The notes under the pieces are model-generated. The model did not search any database. It worked only from the letters and a program-made list of their open reading frames with translations, and was not told the DNA's origin. DNA of 64,000 bases, taken from NCBI GenBank assembly GCA_900175165.2, contig FWWN02000389.1, positions 62,315-126,314 on the forward strand, given 5' to 3'. This DNA comes from Rhizomucor pusillus. Its lineage: Eukaryota; Mucoromycota; Mucoromycetes; Mucorales; Lichtheimiaceae. The position numbers and the translations under genes were made by a program. Below are positions 48,770-60,634 of the stretch, one piece after another (positions within the stretch are counted from its first letter, which is position 1; every line of letters begins with the position of its first letter).

Positions 48770-50154
48770 TTACTCTCTTGGTTCAACTGGCCACCATTCC
48801 GGTACGAATGGTCGCAGACGCAGGCCACTTTGCTGTGCATGTGGCACCACAAAGCTATTCTTATCATTGACGGCTTTTTGCACATCTTCCAAACGCATGA
48901 TCGCCAATGCAATGTTGTGAATACCCGAGCCTAGTTTGCCTGCGCCTCGTTTCTTAGAAGCGTCAGTCGATTTGATATCCATACGTGGCTCAAGACTTGA
49001 AGGATATGATGTGTCTCGATTCACGCTAATTTTCTCGGGGAAGCTACAAACGAGCGTCTTAACTGACAAATATTTCAAAGAGCATCTGTAATTCAACGAT
49101 TTTACCTTTCATCCTCGTCAAAGAACTGAACGGGAACGATGCGCTTTCGCACTACGCCCGTGTGATAAGTACGGATAGTTAATTCCTGGCCTACGTAGCA
49201 TCCTTTCCTAAAATCGACTGCAAAGTACAATTTAGTAAGAATACTGGATTGTTTCTAAAAAAATGAAACGGATGCTTTCTTACCGCCGTTCATGTAGTCA
49301 AAGTTGGATTCCAACGGAAGTGATTGCTCTGGCCATATATCGTGCACACCCTCCGGTATTCCATGCAAGATTCGGCGGATTGTATACTCGGTTTCAGGGA
49401 GCTCTGCGTAATCACCCAGAGAAGATACGATGCTTTTGATATCTTTTCTTTGACGATTAGCGAAAATGGATATGGAATGTGTTGCAACCGTCATCAATTA
49501 TCATTACCTTTATCTTGTGGAAGCACAGCTCGATAGCCAAATCCAGGCACTCTGGGATCCATGCAGCCAATATCAGAGATTCGTTTAGTTCCTTTGACCA
49601 AGCTTCCAGTTGGCACGTTCTTCTCTTCTCCACCAGGCCCATGCACAAGCGCATCTCCCCAGACACTATAAAGGGAGTATTCTTCCGATGCATCTCTAAT
49701 TTTCACTTTAGAACGCAGAACGTAGCGCTTCAAGTGCTTCAACAAGGTCGAGGTCGAGGACTTGGGACATTCAATGACAAATTTGGGGTGAGGAAAATTG
49801 ACACCGACGTTGACGGGATATATAAAAGTATCGTATAGCATGCGCCCCTTCATTGCATACTTATTAGTTTACGCATGCTTCGTATAGGATCCCATAGTAA
49901 CTCGTGGATACCTGTGGTGTGAGAAAAGCCGTAAAGAACCCGTCGCCGCCAGCGGCAATAAGAGGCATGTGGTTCGTGGTTAGACCTTGGAGAAACTTGG
50001 CTGTATCAGGTCCTTCAATTTCGAGCACGCCTCTCTCGGGTATACGAGCATAGTGAGAGCCTCTGTGAAGATCGTCTTTTTCCTCAAAACGCTGAGCGGG
50101 TGCAACGCTGGAGAAAGCACGTCGTATGGTGACTTTGTTGTAACGTGAATGCAA
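48770..50154 (-). CDS. IBA57: IBA57 / CAF17 mitochondrial iron-sulfur assembly protein
   Basis: Folate-binding GcvT-like protein that works with ISA1/ISA2 in maturing mitochondrial [4Fe-4S] proteins. It has an Arg/Ser-rich leader ([20 protein letters not shown]) as a presequence. The core reads [43 protein letters not shown], a [19 protein letters not shown] segment and the family signature [22 protein letters not shown]. Five introns or so are visible. It is head-to-head with the mitochondrial ribosomal protein gene, 256 bp apart. Confidence 0.9.
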
Positions 50155-50410
50155 GTTAGAGACGATCCCGTTACTTATTTGTTTGCTTTTGAAAGCTTAC
50201 ATGCTCTAAAAGACAAGAAGACTGATCGAGTACGCAACATGGGGAACACTCTCGCGATTTATGCTATTCGGAAACGGAGCGCAAGGGGAAGAAAGTGGAC
50301 CGGCGTACCCAATTTGGGAAGGAGCGTCACGTCAAAAATTCATTCCGGTCGAGTGGTGGTTCTGTCAAGTGGAAAACAGATATCCTTTTCCTCCCTTAAC
50401 TACCGCAACC

Positions 50411-51069
50411 ATGCATCACGGTAAACATTTTCGACGACTGAATCGTACCTCTTCGCACCGTCAGGCACTTTTGCGCAACATGGTGTCTTCGCTCATTGAG
50501 CACGGACGTATTGAGACGACCCTTGCCAAAGCAAAGGAATTGCAACCCATTGCTGATCGCATGGTGACCCTGGGCAAGCGCGGCGACGTCGAGGCTAAGA
50601 AGCAGGCGCTGTCATATTTGACTGTACGTATAATGGAACTTTTGTCGTTCAACATTTTATTGAAAGTTTCTTTTTTTCTCTTTGTAACTTTTAGAATCGC
50701 AACGTTACTTTGCCAAAACTTTTCGACGAGCTGGCTACTCGTTTCGCCAATCGACCTGGTGGCTATACCCGAGTTCAGCGTATCGGTTTCCGTGGAAACA
50801 AGAATGGCGGTGACAGAGCACCCATGGCAGTAATCGAATACGTCGATGGACCTACGGACTTGAGAAGAGAAATGCTCGTCAAGCAGCTGGCTACCATTTT
50901 CAGCAAAGAAGGACGACAGGTTTCCGTCAAGGATTTGACAGCCAACGGCCATGCCAACTTGCCATCAACGCTTGTTCGCAACTTGCGAAAGGTCCAATTC
51001 TCCAACAGCGTTGCCGACCTTGACCAGGCTGTTAAGAAGGAGATGTCAGCTCGCTCCGCTTCTGTATAA
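50411..51069 (+). CDS. MRPL8: Mitochondrial large ribosomal subunit protein bL17m
   Basis: Mitoribosomal protein of the bacterial L17 family. [23 protein letters not shown] is the L17 signature, followed by [19 protein letters not shown]. After one intron (about 50621-50694) the sequence continues [38 protein letters not shown] and [11 protein letters not shown] fungal-type C-terminal extension of about 60 residues follows. The bacterial-type start at 50411 needs no separate presequence, as is common for L17. Confidence 0.93.
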
Positions 51070-52172
51070 CCTGTGTACATACATTATTCGCTCTCTCTAT
51101 CTATCTCTCTCGCCACGTTTCTTTGTCCACTCCTGTATCAACCATTACATTTTTGTCATTACAACAGAAAAATATATAGATTACTTTTCAAGTAACCGAC
51201 CCACGATTGAACTTGATATGGTCTATAGTAGTTTCCAAAGTTATGGTACTTGAGAGGTTAATCATAGAACGTGGACCTCTTGTTGGAGACACAACATATA
51301 AGCATACTGACATGTAATAAGTAGATAAAGCTTTTTTTATTCCAAAGGTTCGAAAAGGAGCTCTATTAATTATTCATTTCATGCTTCAGTAGTTTCCCAT
51401 CGATAGTTATGATTGGGATATAATCGCAGTACGTCGGTATCAAATAAGCAACAGCATTAGAACTTTTCCGAGACTAGCAGATTGTCGTAGGTGTCTACGA
51501 TGATACTTGTATACAGCAAGCAATAATGTTGTCGTCTGATATGCTGCTGTACAGAATCGAAGATCATCAACTACGAACCCGATGCGAACTGTTGAAAGTT
51601 GCACCGTAGTACTGCTGTCTTGAGATACGTCAATGTAGCATCCATTACAAGATGGAATAGTTTGTCCAGTATCACCCTTTGAAATTCCAGTTGAAAGACG
51701 GTGGTCTCGTAGCAAGCTAAAACGCAGTGCTGCTTTCGGCAAAGCGTTCTAGAATCACGTCGTTAAAAGCAGCAGCACATCTCAACCCAAAAAAATGCAA
51801 ATCTGCCGTCTGTAGCATACGCATTGCAAGTGATCAATGGACGTGAATTCCAGAAGCTGAAAATGCTGATCGACACCATTGACTTTCAATTCACCAAGTA
51901 GGCTCTGCTGGGTTGTGCGGAGCAGCATGTCGGTGATTCGGGATTCAACAATTGGGAACTCGTAATGTAGAAAGTAGTATGTTCACACATAGTTGTTACC
52001 GTAAAAGTATCTAGTTACAGTCCACGTATGAAATGACTGCTGAAAACAAACCACTGTAAAAGGAGTGGGGTTTTCTGCATGTTTTCAGGGTCAAAAAGCT
52101 GCTTACGTAATTGTCCAATTCCGACATATATTTATTTAAATTTGTCCTACCCCGAAGGCCTTCGGGTTTAAA
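51070..52172. other. Gene-poor stretch with coding relic
   Basis: Minus-strand frames at 51440-51742 and about 51770-51965 (FLHYEFPIVESRITDMLL...) have protein-like composition but are interrupted and unassigned. They may be remnants of a lineage-specific gene or mobile element. Confidence 0.4.
52151..52166. repeat. Perfect 16-bp palindrome CCCGAAGGCCTTCGGG
   Basis: It sits seven bases upstream of the tRNA-Ile gene and is fully self-complementary. Confidence 0.9.
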
Positions 52173-52246
52173 GCTCGCTTAGCTCAGTTGGTTAGAGCGT
52201 GGTGCTAATAACGCCAAGGTCACAGGTTCGATCCCTGTAGTGAGCA
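52173..52246 (+). tRNA. tRNA-Ile (AAT anticodon), second copy
   Basis: Base-for-base identical to the copy at 26898-26971, in the opposite orientation. It has the acceptor pairing GCTCGCT/AGTGAGC, loop CTAATAA, T loop TTCGATC and discriminator A. Confidence 0.97.
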
Positions 52247-52279
52247 TACGTGCTCATTAACACGTTCTGCAGGGCTTTC

Positions 52280-52284
52280 TTTTT
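52280..52284 (+). terminator. Pol III T-run terminator of tRNA-Ile
   Basis: T5 about 34 bases after the tRNA 3' end, set in a flank (GCTTTCTTTTTG) also found at the other copy. Confidence 0.55.
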
Positions 52285-52679
52285 GTCCCGCGTCACAACG
52301 CTGTGAGTTGGTGCACACAGTTGTCACGATGCCTCTCTTTCTCAATAGCTTTTGCACCTTTTTTTGCGTCTAATAGTAGATAAATGCTCTTTTGCAATAC
52401 AGGGGATGATTTGAGACCCAATGGCCGTCTATTTTGGCATTAAGCAAGTTCACAGAGTAGTGTAAGCTACATTTTAGCGTGAATGATCTGGATGATCCTG
52501 TACGACACGGAGCTATGTACTTTTGCTATTTTGAAGAGTATCGGTTGGCTGCGATGGGGCAAGGCTGCTGGTATCTGCGGTAGTGAGCGAAGAAATTTCG
52601 TCGAGATACATGCCGCAAGAGGCACATCCGGCGGTGTCTCCGCGTCAAATCTACTTTGCTCTGGTCCTTTCAGCTTCTA

Positions 52680-54818
52680 ATGTCTGTAAATCATTTTAAA
52701 ACAAATGTCTACGAGTATCTAGAGACACTGCCAACATTCACGTTCCTGCGATTGTTTCAGAAACCTGCGACGTGCTTAGCGATATTTCGGTAACGCAGCG
52801 TTTGCATTGATTTTGATTGACAACTGAGATCCGCGACTGATCGAGAATTGTCAAGATTACTACCGAGCATCGGCCGTCAGATCGTAATGTCGTTTCTGTA
52901 CGTCGAATCAGATATTCCAATACAAGACGTGAACATTTGGGTGAATAAAGATGGAAACAAGTAACGATCGATCCTCTTGACGTTCTATTCTTACGACTGG
53001 TGCTAATTATCGGCAGAAAACTAGCTGAAGCACTCCAGAAACTTTCACGACTGAGGATACTGGAAATCAAGAATAACATGCTGATAATGAACCAAACGTT
53101 TCGTCAAGAGTTCCAGAATGCATTGACGGGAGGGTAACGTTGGAATGGATACCAAGAGAAGTAAAAAAGAGGATGTAATCTTACACCGATGTTCTACTCA
53201 GTGGCACGCAGCAATCGTTCGGACTACCATGCTCAACACCCGATAAACATCCGGTTGACATTTCATTCCTCGATCAATATGCAACGCAGCAGTGGGAGGC
53301 GATTTTACATTACATGGTTGGAACATCACTTACAAAACGACCAAGTCGCGGTGTGCTCAATCTTTTGGAACGAAGTAATTTGATGCAAAGCAGGTATGTA
53401 CTGCTCATCAGAGTTCAAGAGCGAAACTTGTCTCTAACCGAGGTTCAGTCCAAACGATCCCGAAAACCTGCAGATCACAAACAAGGGCTTTCAATTTCTT
53501 TTACAAGATGTAAATACTCAAGTATGGGCATTCTTACTGCAATATTTGGACATGGCAGAGGTAACTGCTTTTCATTGGAACTGTGGAAATCGACATGAGT
53601 TTAATATATGCACCGATGTTTCAACACAGGTGCTCCGGATGGATTTGGTTGAAGTTCTAAATTTTCTTTTCCAACTGGGATCATCCGAGCTGGGAGAGGT
53701 ATATTGCGATGCAATGCGTACACGACAGATTCCAATTTTTGACAGTCAAATCATAGAACTACTCGGTAGAGACGTTAACACAGACGCAGCAGCAGATGCT
53801 GGAAGATTTACGCGACTACGGCATCGTATATCAGCGCAAGGTACCTAGTATTCAGCTCAAAAATCTATTTACTATATAGCTTACATCATTTAAGCGAGGG
53901 TCAAGGCGATATTATCCTACCCGATTAGCTACAACGCTGACATCCGGGAACGCTGCCATTGCAGGCCTTGGTTCAAAACAACTTGCTCCACCAGATATGA
54001 ATAAATCGTTGAAGGAGGAAGAAGACAGCAATCAAGGATTTGTTATTTTGGAGACCAACTATAGAGTCTATGCGTATACAGGCATGCATGTCGAAATCGC
54101 AGTTTATTAACGGTGACATCTGCTAACGGTGATTTATGCAATAGATTCGCCTTTGCAAATAGCAGTTTTAAACTTATTTGTTCAGTTACAGTCGAGATTT
54201 TCCAACATGGTCGCCGGTGTAATTACCAGAGACAGCGTCAGGAACGCGTTACTTAAAGGCATTACTGCAGATCAAGTGAGTAGAGGCACCATATAACTAC
54301 AGATAGCCATTCGTGTCTAAACCAAGGACCGCCCGGTATAATAGATAATTTCATACCTTCAGACACATGCGCATCCACAAATGAGAAAGAAGGTATGTCA
54401 AGTAAACATCGAACCACAACGCTGTAGGCTAAATGTTTCCTTTCTCGTTTTAGCCGCCAGTGCTTCCGGTAACGGTCGTCGATCAAATACGGCTATGGGA
54501 GATGGAAAGAAGTCGTCTGAAAACCACTGAAGGTAAATGGTGTCTCCAAGCCCGTGAAAGGGGAAAATACTGATGAGCATTGGCTAGCATACTTGTATCA
54601 CGAGTTCAATGTGCAGGCAGATTTCGAAGCAGCGGAAAAGTATGCCAGGGACCTGGGTGTGCTGCTGTGGTCCAATGCTCGCAAACGAGCTATGGTTATT
54701 ACACACGAGTAAGTAAAGAAAGCAACAGCTGTTAATGGACTTTCTGACCACCTAAATTCGTAGGGGTCACGATTCTGTAAAGGGCTTTGTTAAGCGTAGA
54801 TTGCAACACAATAAATGA
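52680..54818 (+). CDS. TFB2: TFIIH core subunit TFB2 (p52/GTF2H4)
   Basis: Core TFIIH subunit that anchors and stimulates the XPB/Ssl2 translocase in transcription initiation and nucleotide excision repair. The start at 52680 ([18 protein letters not shown]) lines up with yeast Tfb2. The sequence then reads [65 protein letters not shown] and [10 protein letters not shown]. Later segments are [43 protein letters not shown] and [20 protein letters not shown], ending [10 protein letters not shown]. About ten introns are present. A second TFIIH gene in the window is TFB3. Confidence 0.94.
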
Positions 54819-56457
54819 AGATACCACATTGTTAATCAATATAACTTACAACATCAAACAAAACAAGACATTTTCTTTGCCCTCTTTAATGCTCTTTTAC
54901 CAAATATTTTCATTAGTCAAGAGGCAGTCTTAGTCTTTGCTGATAACACTTCACTTAGCACGTATTATATTTCGCTCTTCTTCCTCCTCGGGCCTTGTTC
55001 CAAGACCCACAGGTTTGTCTTCATGGAAACAAGCACGAGGCTGGATGTTACTGAGCGGTTGATGTGAAGCCAGAGCAAATTTACTTGGCTGTTGACAAAA
55101 TAATCTAGCTCCTTATGGCCGCAGCTCTCTAAGTTATGCACTGTTGCCGAGGAAGAGTCATCGGCTGAACCTTCCCACGGGTGTGAATTCGAGTCTATTT
55201 AAAGCTACGGTTTGCATAACAGTGCTAATCATGCTTTTGTTGTCTAAAAACACGCATGAAGCAGTATGCGGTCATAGGTTGCTACGGCCATGTTGCTTTA
55301 ATGTTTCTCGCGTATTCAATCGTCTTATAGTTATGTTGGCTTAGATATTTGCTTCTAACAACATTCTCAATAGTCAGCTGCAGCTCTGCAGCATCTTACA
55401 TAACAAATTGGGTTGCAAAGGTGACTTGCAGGCGGAATAGAGTGGACGTTGAGGAGCACGTTGTCACCGACGTCGCGTGACATTACACAGAACAACCAAT
55501 GCGTACGTATGAATACATGTATTCTTCTTCCGTGATGTCGTGTGTTGGGGATCCAGCAAGACACGATTGGATCCCTGTTTCCAGAGAATAATTGCCTGAT
55601 TCGGTGTCCAAGGACTTGGGTCACCTCGGAACTCCTTGCAAAGAGCAGCTACACCGCCGTGGAACAATAATGCGTATCATGCTACCACGATTTCGCGCTC
55701 ACAGGAGGGAGGCATGCGTGTTGAATGGTTCCAGGCGGAATGCATTGGAACAATCAATAACTCTAAAGTAGCAGAAATTTACTACTGGTCCACGACGGTC
55801 AGAGTTCGTCCTTAAGGGGTTGGGCTCTAATCTGGAGAGCATCTTTGGGCCATCTATGAATTTAGATGCCGAGATATGAAAAAAAAAGAAAAAGAGATAA
55901 CTATGATAAAAGAAACTTGGCGAGTAACAGCCGCCGTAGGTAAGTATCAATGATCAGATACCCAGCATCGAATGACGAAAAGTGCCTGCTCCAAAGGTGT
56001 TCAACCGTGCGCCGCTTTAAAGTCACCGTTCAAATTGCCGGTCGGAGCATTTCGGAAACGTTGACATATGAATTCACAACCATCATGCCGTCCAAAACGT
56101 TGCCTGATCAATCCAAAAATGGGTAGCCAGTCTGTTATCAAGAAAATGGTTGCCAACTGCAGATATTTCCTACAGTTTCGTAATCATTCGCAAATGTTCT
56201 AAACCAAGCAACTACGGACTAAAACTCGAGTGATTTTGCAACGTATCAGACTGCAGAAATTCATATGAAAAACCAGTGTCCGCTCCTTGAAAAGGTTCAT
56301 TTAGTTCGAAACAATCGAAAAAAAAATAAAACCATGATCTATTGCCGCGTCGGAACTGCAAAATGGTGGGATTGACAAGAGTTTAAAAGCTTGCCAGATG
56401 AGATATCTTGCTTCTTCTTCATCCCAAACTTTCCCGCTGCATACTCACACATAAATC
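54819..56457. other. Gene-poor stretch
   Basis: About 1.6 kb with one candidate coding exon at 54951-55088 (separate entry) and overlapping unassigned minus-strand frames at 55367-55950. Confidence 0.4.
54951..55088 (-). CDS. Candidate terminal exon of a small unknown protein
   Basis: After an acceptor TGTCAACAG the frame reads PSKFALASHQPLSNIQPRAC, then FHEDKPVGLGTRPEEEEERN and stops. The charged, ordered composition looks coding. A possible upstream exon around 55130-55290 (frame ALNRLEFTP) would need a weak GTGGGA donor. An overlapping second frame is also open, so this may not be a gene. I do not recognise it. Confidence 0.25.
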   Translation of the reverse strand, partial: PSKFALASHQPLSNIQPRACFHEDKPVGLGTRPEEEEERNIIRAK

Positions 56458-56841
56458 ATGTCCACCCCACTGGTATTACCACGTTTCCCTGGATCTACTC
56501 TTGAACCAACAACAGAGCCAATCGTATTATACCCGGAGCACATCCACCAAAAGAGCCCAATTGTCTTGGAGCAGCAGCAACCAGTGATGCCAACGCGACG
56601 GACACCTTCGTTGCAGCGCAAAGGAAAGCCGACATTCATCCATATTCCAACGATTTGCAAGGACTTCGTCCAAAAGGAACCAGAAGATGATGACTACTCG
56701 CCGTGGTCGTACGACGAAGAAGGCGATTCCGGCCTTTACTGGGACGACGCAAGCCAAACTATCTACAATTCAACCAGCAAACCTTCACCTGCCTCGTACT
56801 CTCCTCCATCCTCTGTCTCTTCTGAATCATCCTCGCATTAA
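56458..56841 (+). CDS. Hypothetical 127-residue Pro/Ser-rich protein
   Basis: Single-exon ORF starting at the first ATG after a pyrimidine-rich leader (CTTCTTCTTC). The N-terminal half is Pro/Glu/Gln-rich, with TPSLQRKGKPTFIHIPTICK. The middle is acidic and aromatic (EPEDDDYSPWSYDEEGDS), and the tail is Ser/Pro-rich. It is probably disordered. The organised composition and promoter-like leader support expression, but no family is recognised. Confidence 0.6.
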   Translation: MSTPLVLPRFPGSTLEPTTEPIVLYPEHIHQKSPIVLEQQQPVMPTRRTPSLQRKGKPTFIHIPTICKDFVQKEPEDDDYSPWSYDEEGDSGLYWDDASQTIYNSTSKPSPASYSPPSSVSSESSSH

Positions 56842-57113
56842 TGCATTCCCACACGTGGTTGCTGAGCGAACCAAACGAAGCCTCTTATCTGCATTTTGTT
56901 TTGTGTCTGTACATAGTTATCTCTTTTTTCCCCGCATCTTTATTAAAATCTCCCACGATCCACGTGCGGTCCACCATTTAGGACTGGAAAGAACTTTGCT
57001 GCGCGTGTGTGTATTGTAATGGTTGTACATAGAGAGCTTAAAGAGTGCGAGAGAGAGATTGGATTGGACGGAGGTGGGCTCCTTCTATATAGCGAGAGAT
57101 GGTATATACCCGT

Positions 57114-57404
57114 TTAATCCTTGCGTTCGAAATACTGCGAGTTGTTCATGTAGACGACAGTGTTATCTAGCATCCATTCGCCAACGTTCAAGTATTGCTG
57201 TAAATATTTGCGTACGTCCTCGTTCTCTATCTGTGACAAGGCAGGTCTTAAACACAACAATCAGGTCAGAAATCAAGGTACAGTCAGGACAGCTGCTCTC
57301 ATCTGGTTGTCGACTCACTGTAAGCCTGTGTTTCGCTTTATGCCTGCGAGCACCGTCGAAATCAGAACTGCATCGGCTGTGAAATGGAAAAGCTTGCCCC
57401 ACAT
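57114..57404 (-). CDS. ATG44: Mitofissin Atg44 (DUF1748 family)
   Basis: Small mitochondrial intermembrane-space protein that drives membrane fission for mitophagy. Two exons (57404-57319 and 57246-57114, intron 57247-57318) give exactly 72 residues, the family length. The first exon reads MWGKLFHFTADAVLISTVLAG-IKRNTGL. Then come PALSQIENEDVRKYLQQYLN, VGEWMLDNTVVYMNNSQYF and ERKD. This matches the one-helix-plus-VGEW layout of DUF1748 proteins. The gene is easy to miss because neither exon stands out as an ORF. I rely on memory that DUF1748 corresponds to the mitofissin family. Confidence 0.85.
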
Positions 57405-58219
57405 GTGTAAAGAGTAAAAAGTAAGAAGGTTCTTGTCGCTCGCGCCTGCTGCCTTTTTCCTTTTAAAGACGTCTCTTTCCCATTCGGAACTGGGACAGCG
57501 AGGATTTTGACTCACCCGTTGCCCAGACGATGAGTTGTATACAATTCTTGCCCGACTACTACACATCTTGGTTCCAAGAGATACTTGGAGCTTGTGTGTA
57601 AAAATAAAATATGGTCGCCAAGATAGGATAACGGATGGGATCTAAGACTAGCTACTTGAGGAAACTAGCATCAATCTCGTTCTTGGATGCATACTGCAAA
57701 AACCTGGACGATCAGATCATGTGATTACTTGATCTAAAGAGAATGGGACTCTTGGCAATCCCGAGAATTCATTGTTCTATGCTTCAATGTCTACTTCAAC
57801 TTTTCACTAATGACTCCTGTGCCTGATTCATTTGTTGACAACAAAACATCGACTTTATCATCATGTCGCTAAATCATCTCCCAGAGCGATGTTTGTTTAT
57901 TACAGTGTCTAGGAAAAAATTATAGCTGAAAGTAATCCCTTTCAGTAAAGCGTATACACTCTTTCCCAAAAGTAATGTCGCATTTTATGAAATATTATAA
58001 TACATTTATACACCAAAACGACAAATTGCAGCGGCATTATTTTTTGGAAAAGGTGTATACAAGGCAGATTTGTCATTTTCTTCTTCAAAGTACGTTTGCA
58101 GTAATATTAAAATATTCTGCCTGAAAAGACTTTCGCATTCAAGGACAGCAAACGCGACCTTTTTCTTCCGAATCATCCAGGCATTCGACGCCGACTTTTC
58201 TTTTTCTTCTCACGCAAGC
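57405..58219. other. Intergenic, nothing identified
   Basis: About 815 bp between the divergent mitofissin and D-amino-acid oxidase genes, AT-rich, no coding signal. Confidence 0.5.
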
Positions 58220-59639
58220 ATGACTCAGATTGTTGTGTTTGGTATGCTCCAGGTGCATCGATGTTACGTTCGCTTGGTGGCATGTATATTCATCACATAA
58301 TGCTGCCAGGTGCTGGAGTTATCGGATTGACAACAGCCATCCTGCTGAAGCGCCACGGGTACCAGGATATCACAATTGTCGGTAAACATCACCCTGGAGA
58401 CAAACCGACGCACGAATACACGTCTCCTTGGGCTGGAGCATCTATCGTCAGCTTTGCCGCGGAAAACAAACTTTTGCAAGGTAGGTCTGCTAGTCATAAA
58501 GTTAAAGAGTTGTTCAGTATACTAGATTCAAACCATATTCTAGAGGTAGACCAGATCTCGTTCCAAGAATTTAAACGGCAGGCCGAGAGTGTTCCGGAAT
58601 CTGGAGTTATGTACTGCCCTGGCATCCATCTGAGCGAAGTGGACGATCCAGCCCACGAAGCATGGTCTAAAAAATTGTATCAAGATGTATGTACCTGACG
58701 AAATTATTCGGATTGCATACATGTTCACATCTTTCCCACTTTAGACGGTCGTCTTGTCTACTTCAGAGTTACCTAAAGGTGTAAAGTTCGGCTACAAATT
58801 CCTCTCATGTAAGTAATTGATTTATTTATCTAGCCGTGAACTATGTACGCTGACTGTTTCTACTAGTCACACTTTCAGCACCCAAATATCTGGAATGGCT
58901 GACCAAAGTTGCACGCGACGAGCTTGGTATCAAGCTTGAGAGAGGTAATTTTGCGAGCATCCAGCAGGTTGCGGAAAAGTACCCAGATGCTCGCGCGATT
59001 ATCAACTGCACAGGTCTGGGATCCAGATACTTGCAGGATGTAAAAGACCAGACTGTATATCCTGTGCGAGGTCAAACAGTTTTGGTGCACGCACCGCACA
59101 TAAAGACACAAATGTACAGAGAAGGACCCACTGTCTACACATATATTATCCCACGCCCAGATGGTAACGTTATCTGCGGCGGAACACTGGATAGCAAGAA
59201 TACAAATACCGAGCCGGATCACAATGTTACCAAGGATATCCTTAAGCGCGTGTACGACCTGTACCCGGAATTAACACATCACAAGGGACCAGAAGCATTC
59301 AACATTGTATCCGAAAATGTCGGTTTCCGACCCGTGAGAACGGTTGGACCACGCATAGAACTTGAGAAGAAAGGTAATAATAACATTTCAGTTTTGCTCG
59401 TTTCAAACAAAAGCTCACACTTAGAATTGCAACAACAACTTTTAGAATACAACGGCCGTTCTGTCAATATTATCCATAACTATGGACATGGTCCTCACGG
59501 TATGACCTTTTGCAGGAGTATCTTATGTTGTTTCCCCACTCACTGATTTTACGCAGGTTATCAATCCTCGTGGGGATCTGCAGCCAAAGTTCTTGAACTT
59601 CTTGAAGATAGGGCAGACGCTTTGAAGGCTAAGCTGTAA
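58220..59639 (+). CDS. D-amino-acid oxidase, peroxisomal
   Basis: FAD enzyme oxidising D-amino acids to keto acids, ammonia and H2O2. The first intron splits MTQIVVFG from AGVIGLTTAILLKRHG, restoring the GxGxxG dinucleotide site. The sequence continues TSPWAGASIVSF, FGYKFLS, AIINCTGLGSRYLQDVKDQ, VYPVRGQTVLVHAP and IIPRPDGNVICGGTLD. It closes with VGFRPVRTVGPRIELE, NYGHGPHGYQSSWGSA and the C-terminal tripeptide AKL, a peroxisomal PTS1 variant. Six introns or so are present. The start at 58220 is fixed by the FAD motif. Confidence 0.93.
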
Positions 59640-60634
59640 TCCGGCGCTTACACAACCTTCCCCCCCTGTACTCTCTCTCAACCCACAAATATAAATGATA
59701 ACTCGAATAGTAACTTTTCTTGCGTCAGTTCAAGGACAGGCCGTGTACATGCGCGAGAGATTTGCGAGTATGAAAAAAACAGAAAAGGTGTTTACAAGTG
59801 GTCTTTGGTCTTTTCATCAACAGAATAAACCACAAAGACGGCTCTTGTTCTGCCAGAAGCTGGGTAGAAGTCGATCAAGATTGCCGGCAACGATCACGTT
59901 GGGTCTGTGTGTTACAAACGATGCTGGTTATTGATCAGCTGCTGGATGAATAGCTTCGTGCTGCGGCCCAACAAGATATCAGTTTTGTATTATCATCAGG
60001 ATGTCTCGTTGTACATGATATACATTCCTTGTTCCCGGAAAGTAAGTAAAGTTGATCCCCTCTATGTCAAAAATGTCAAAATTTGCATTTGCATACATGT
60101 AGCTCGCGCTTTCAAATGAGAATAGGAAGTGGGGGCGCGCATCTGAATGTTTCAGAATGCGACTGTTGCACACGCGCTCTCTCGTACGGATAAAAGATCA
60201 TCACCTGTTCTTTTTTATTTATTACCTCGAGTATATGAGCTTTGAGTTGCACGCAAGAAATCAATGCATGTAAGTACGACTCTTGAACAATTTTGGCAGG
60301 TAGGACTTGTCACTGGACGCGCGCTAGTGAAAAAAAAAAAAAGTAAGGAGCGATGACTGGCTGCTGAAGAGAAGGGCGTCGCTCATGTTATTATAAGACA
60401 ATAGAGCCTTCTTCTTTTTCTTTTTAATGCATTGATGGATGTTCACAGCCAAGAGATAAAATGAGTCTACAGGAAGGGGTAGGCAAACACTGAAAAATGG
60501 GCGCGCGCGCAAAAGTTAGAGTTTCAAGGAGACACAAAATTTTGGGGAGCAGACGAAAAGGGCAAAAAGGAAAAAGAGTATGCGTATCGATGCCAGCAGC
60601 AGGACGGTGGAAGAGACCAGTCCATTGAGGGGTA
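59640..60634. other. Intergenic, nothing identified
   Basis: About 1 kb, with an A-run at 60330-60342 and unassigned short ORFs. Confidence 0.5.
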
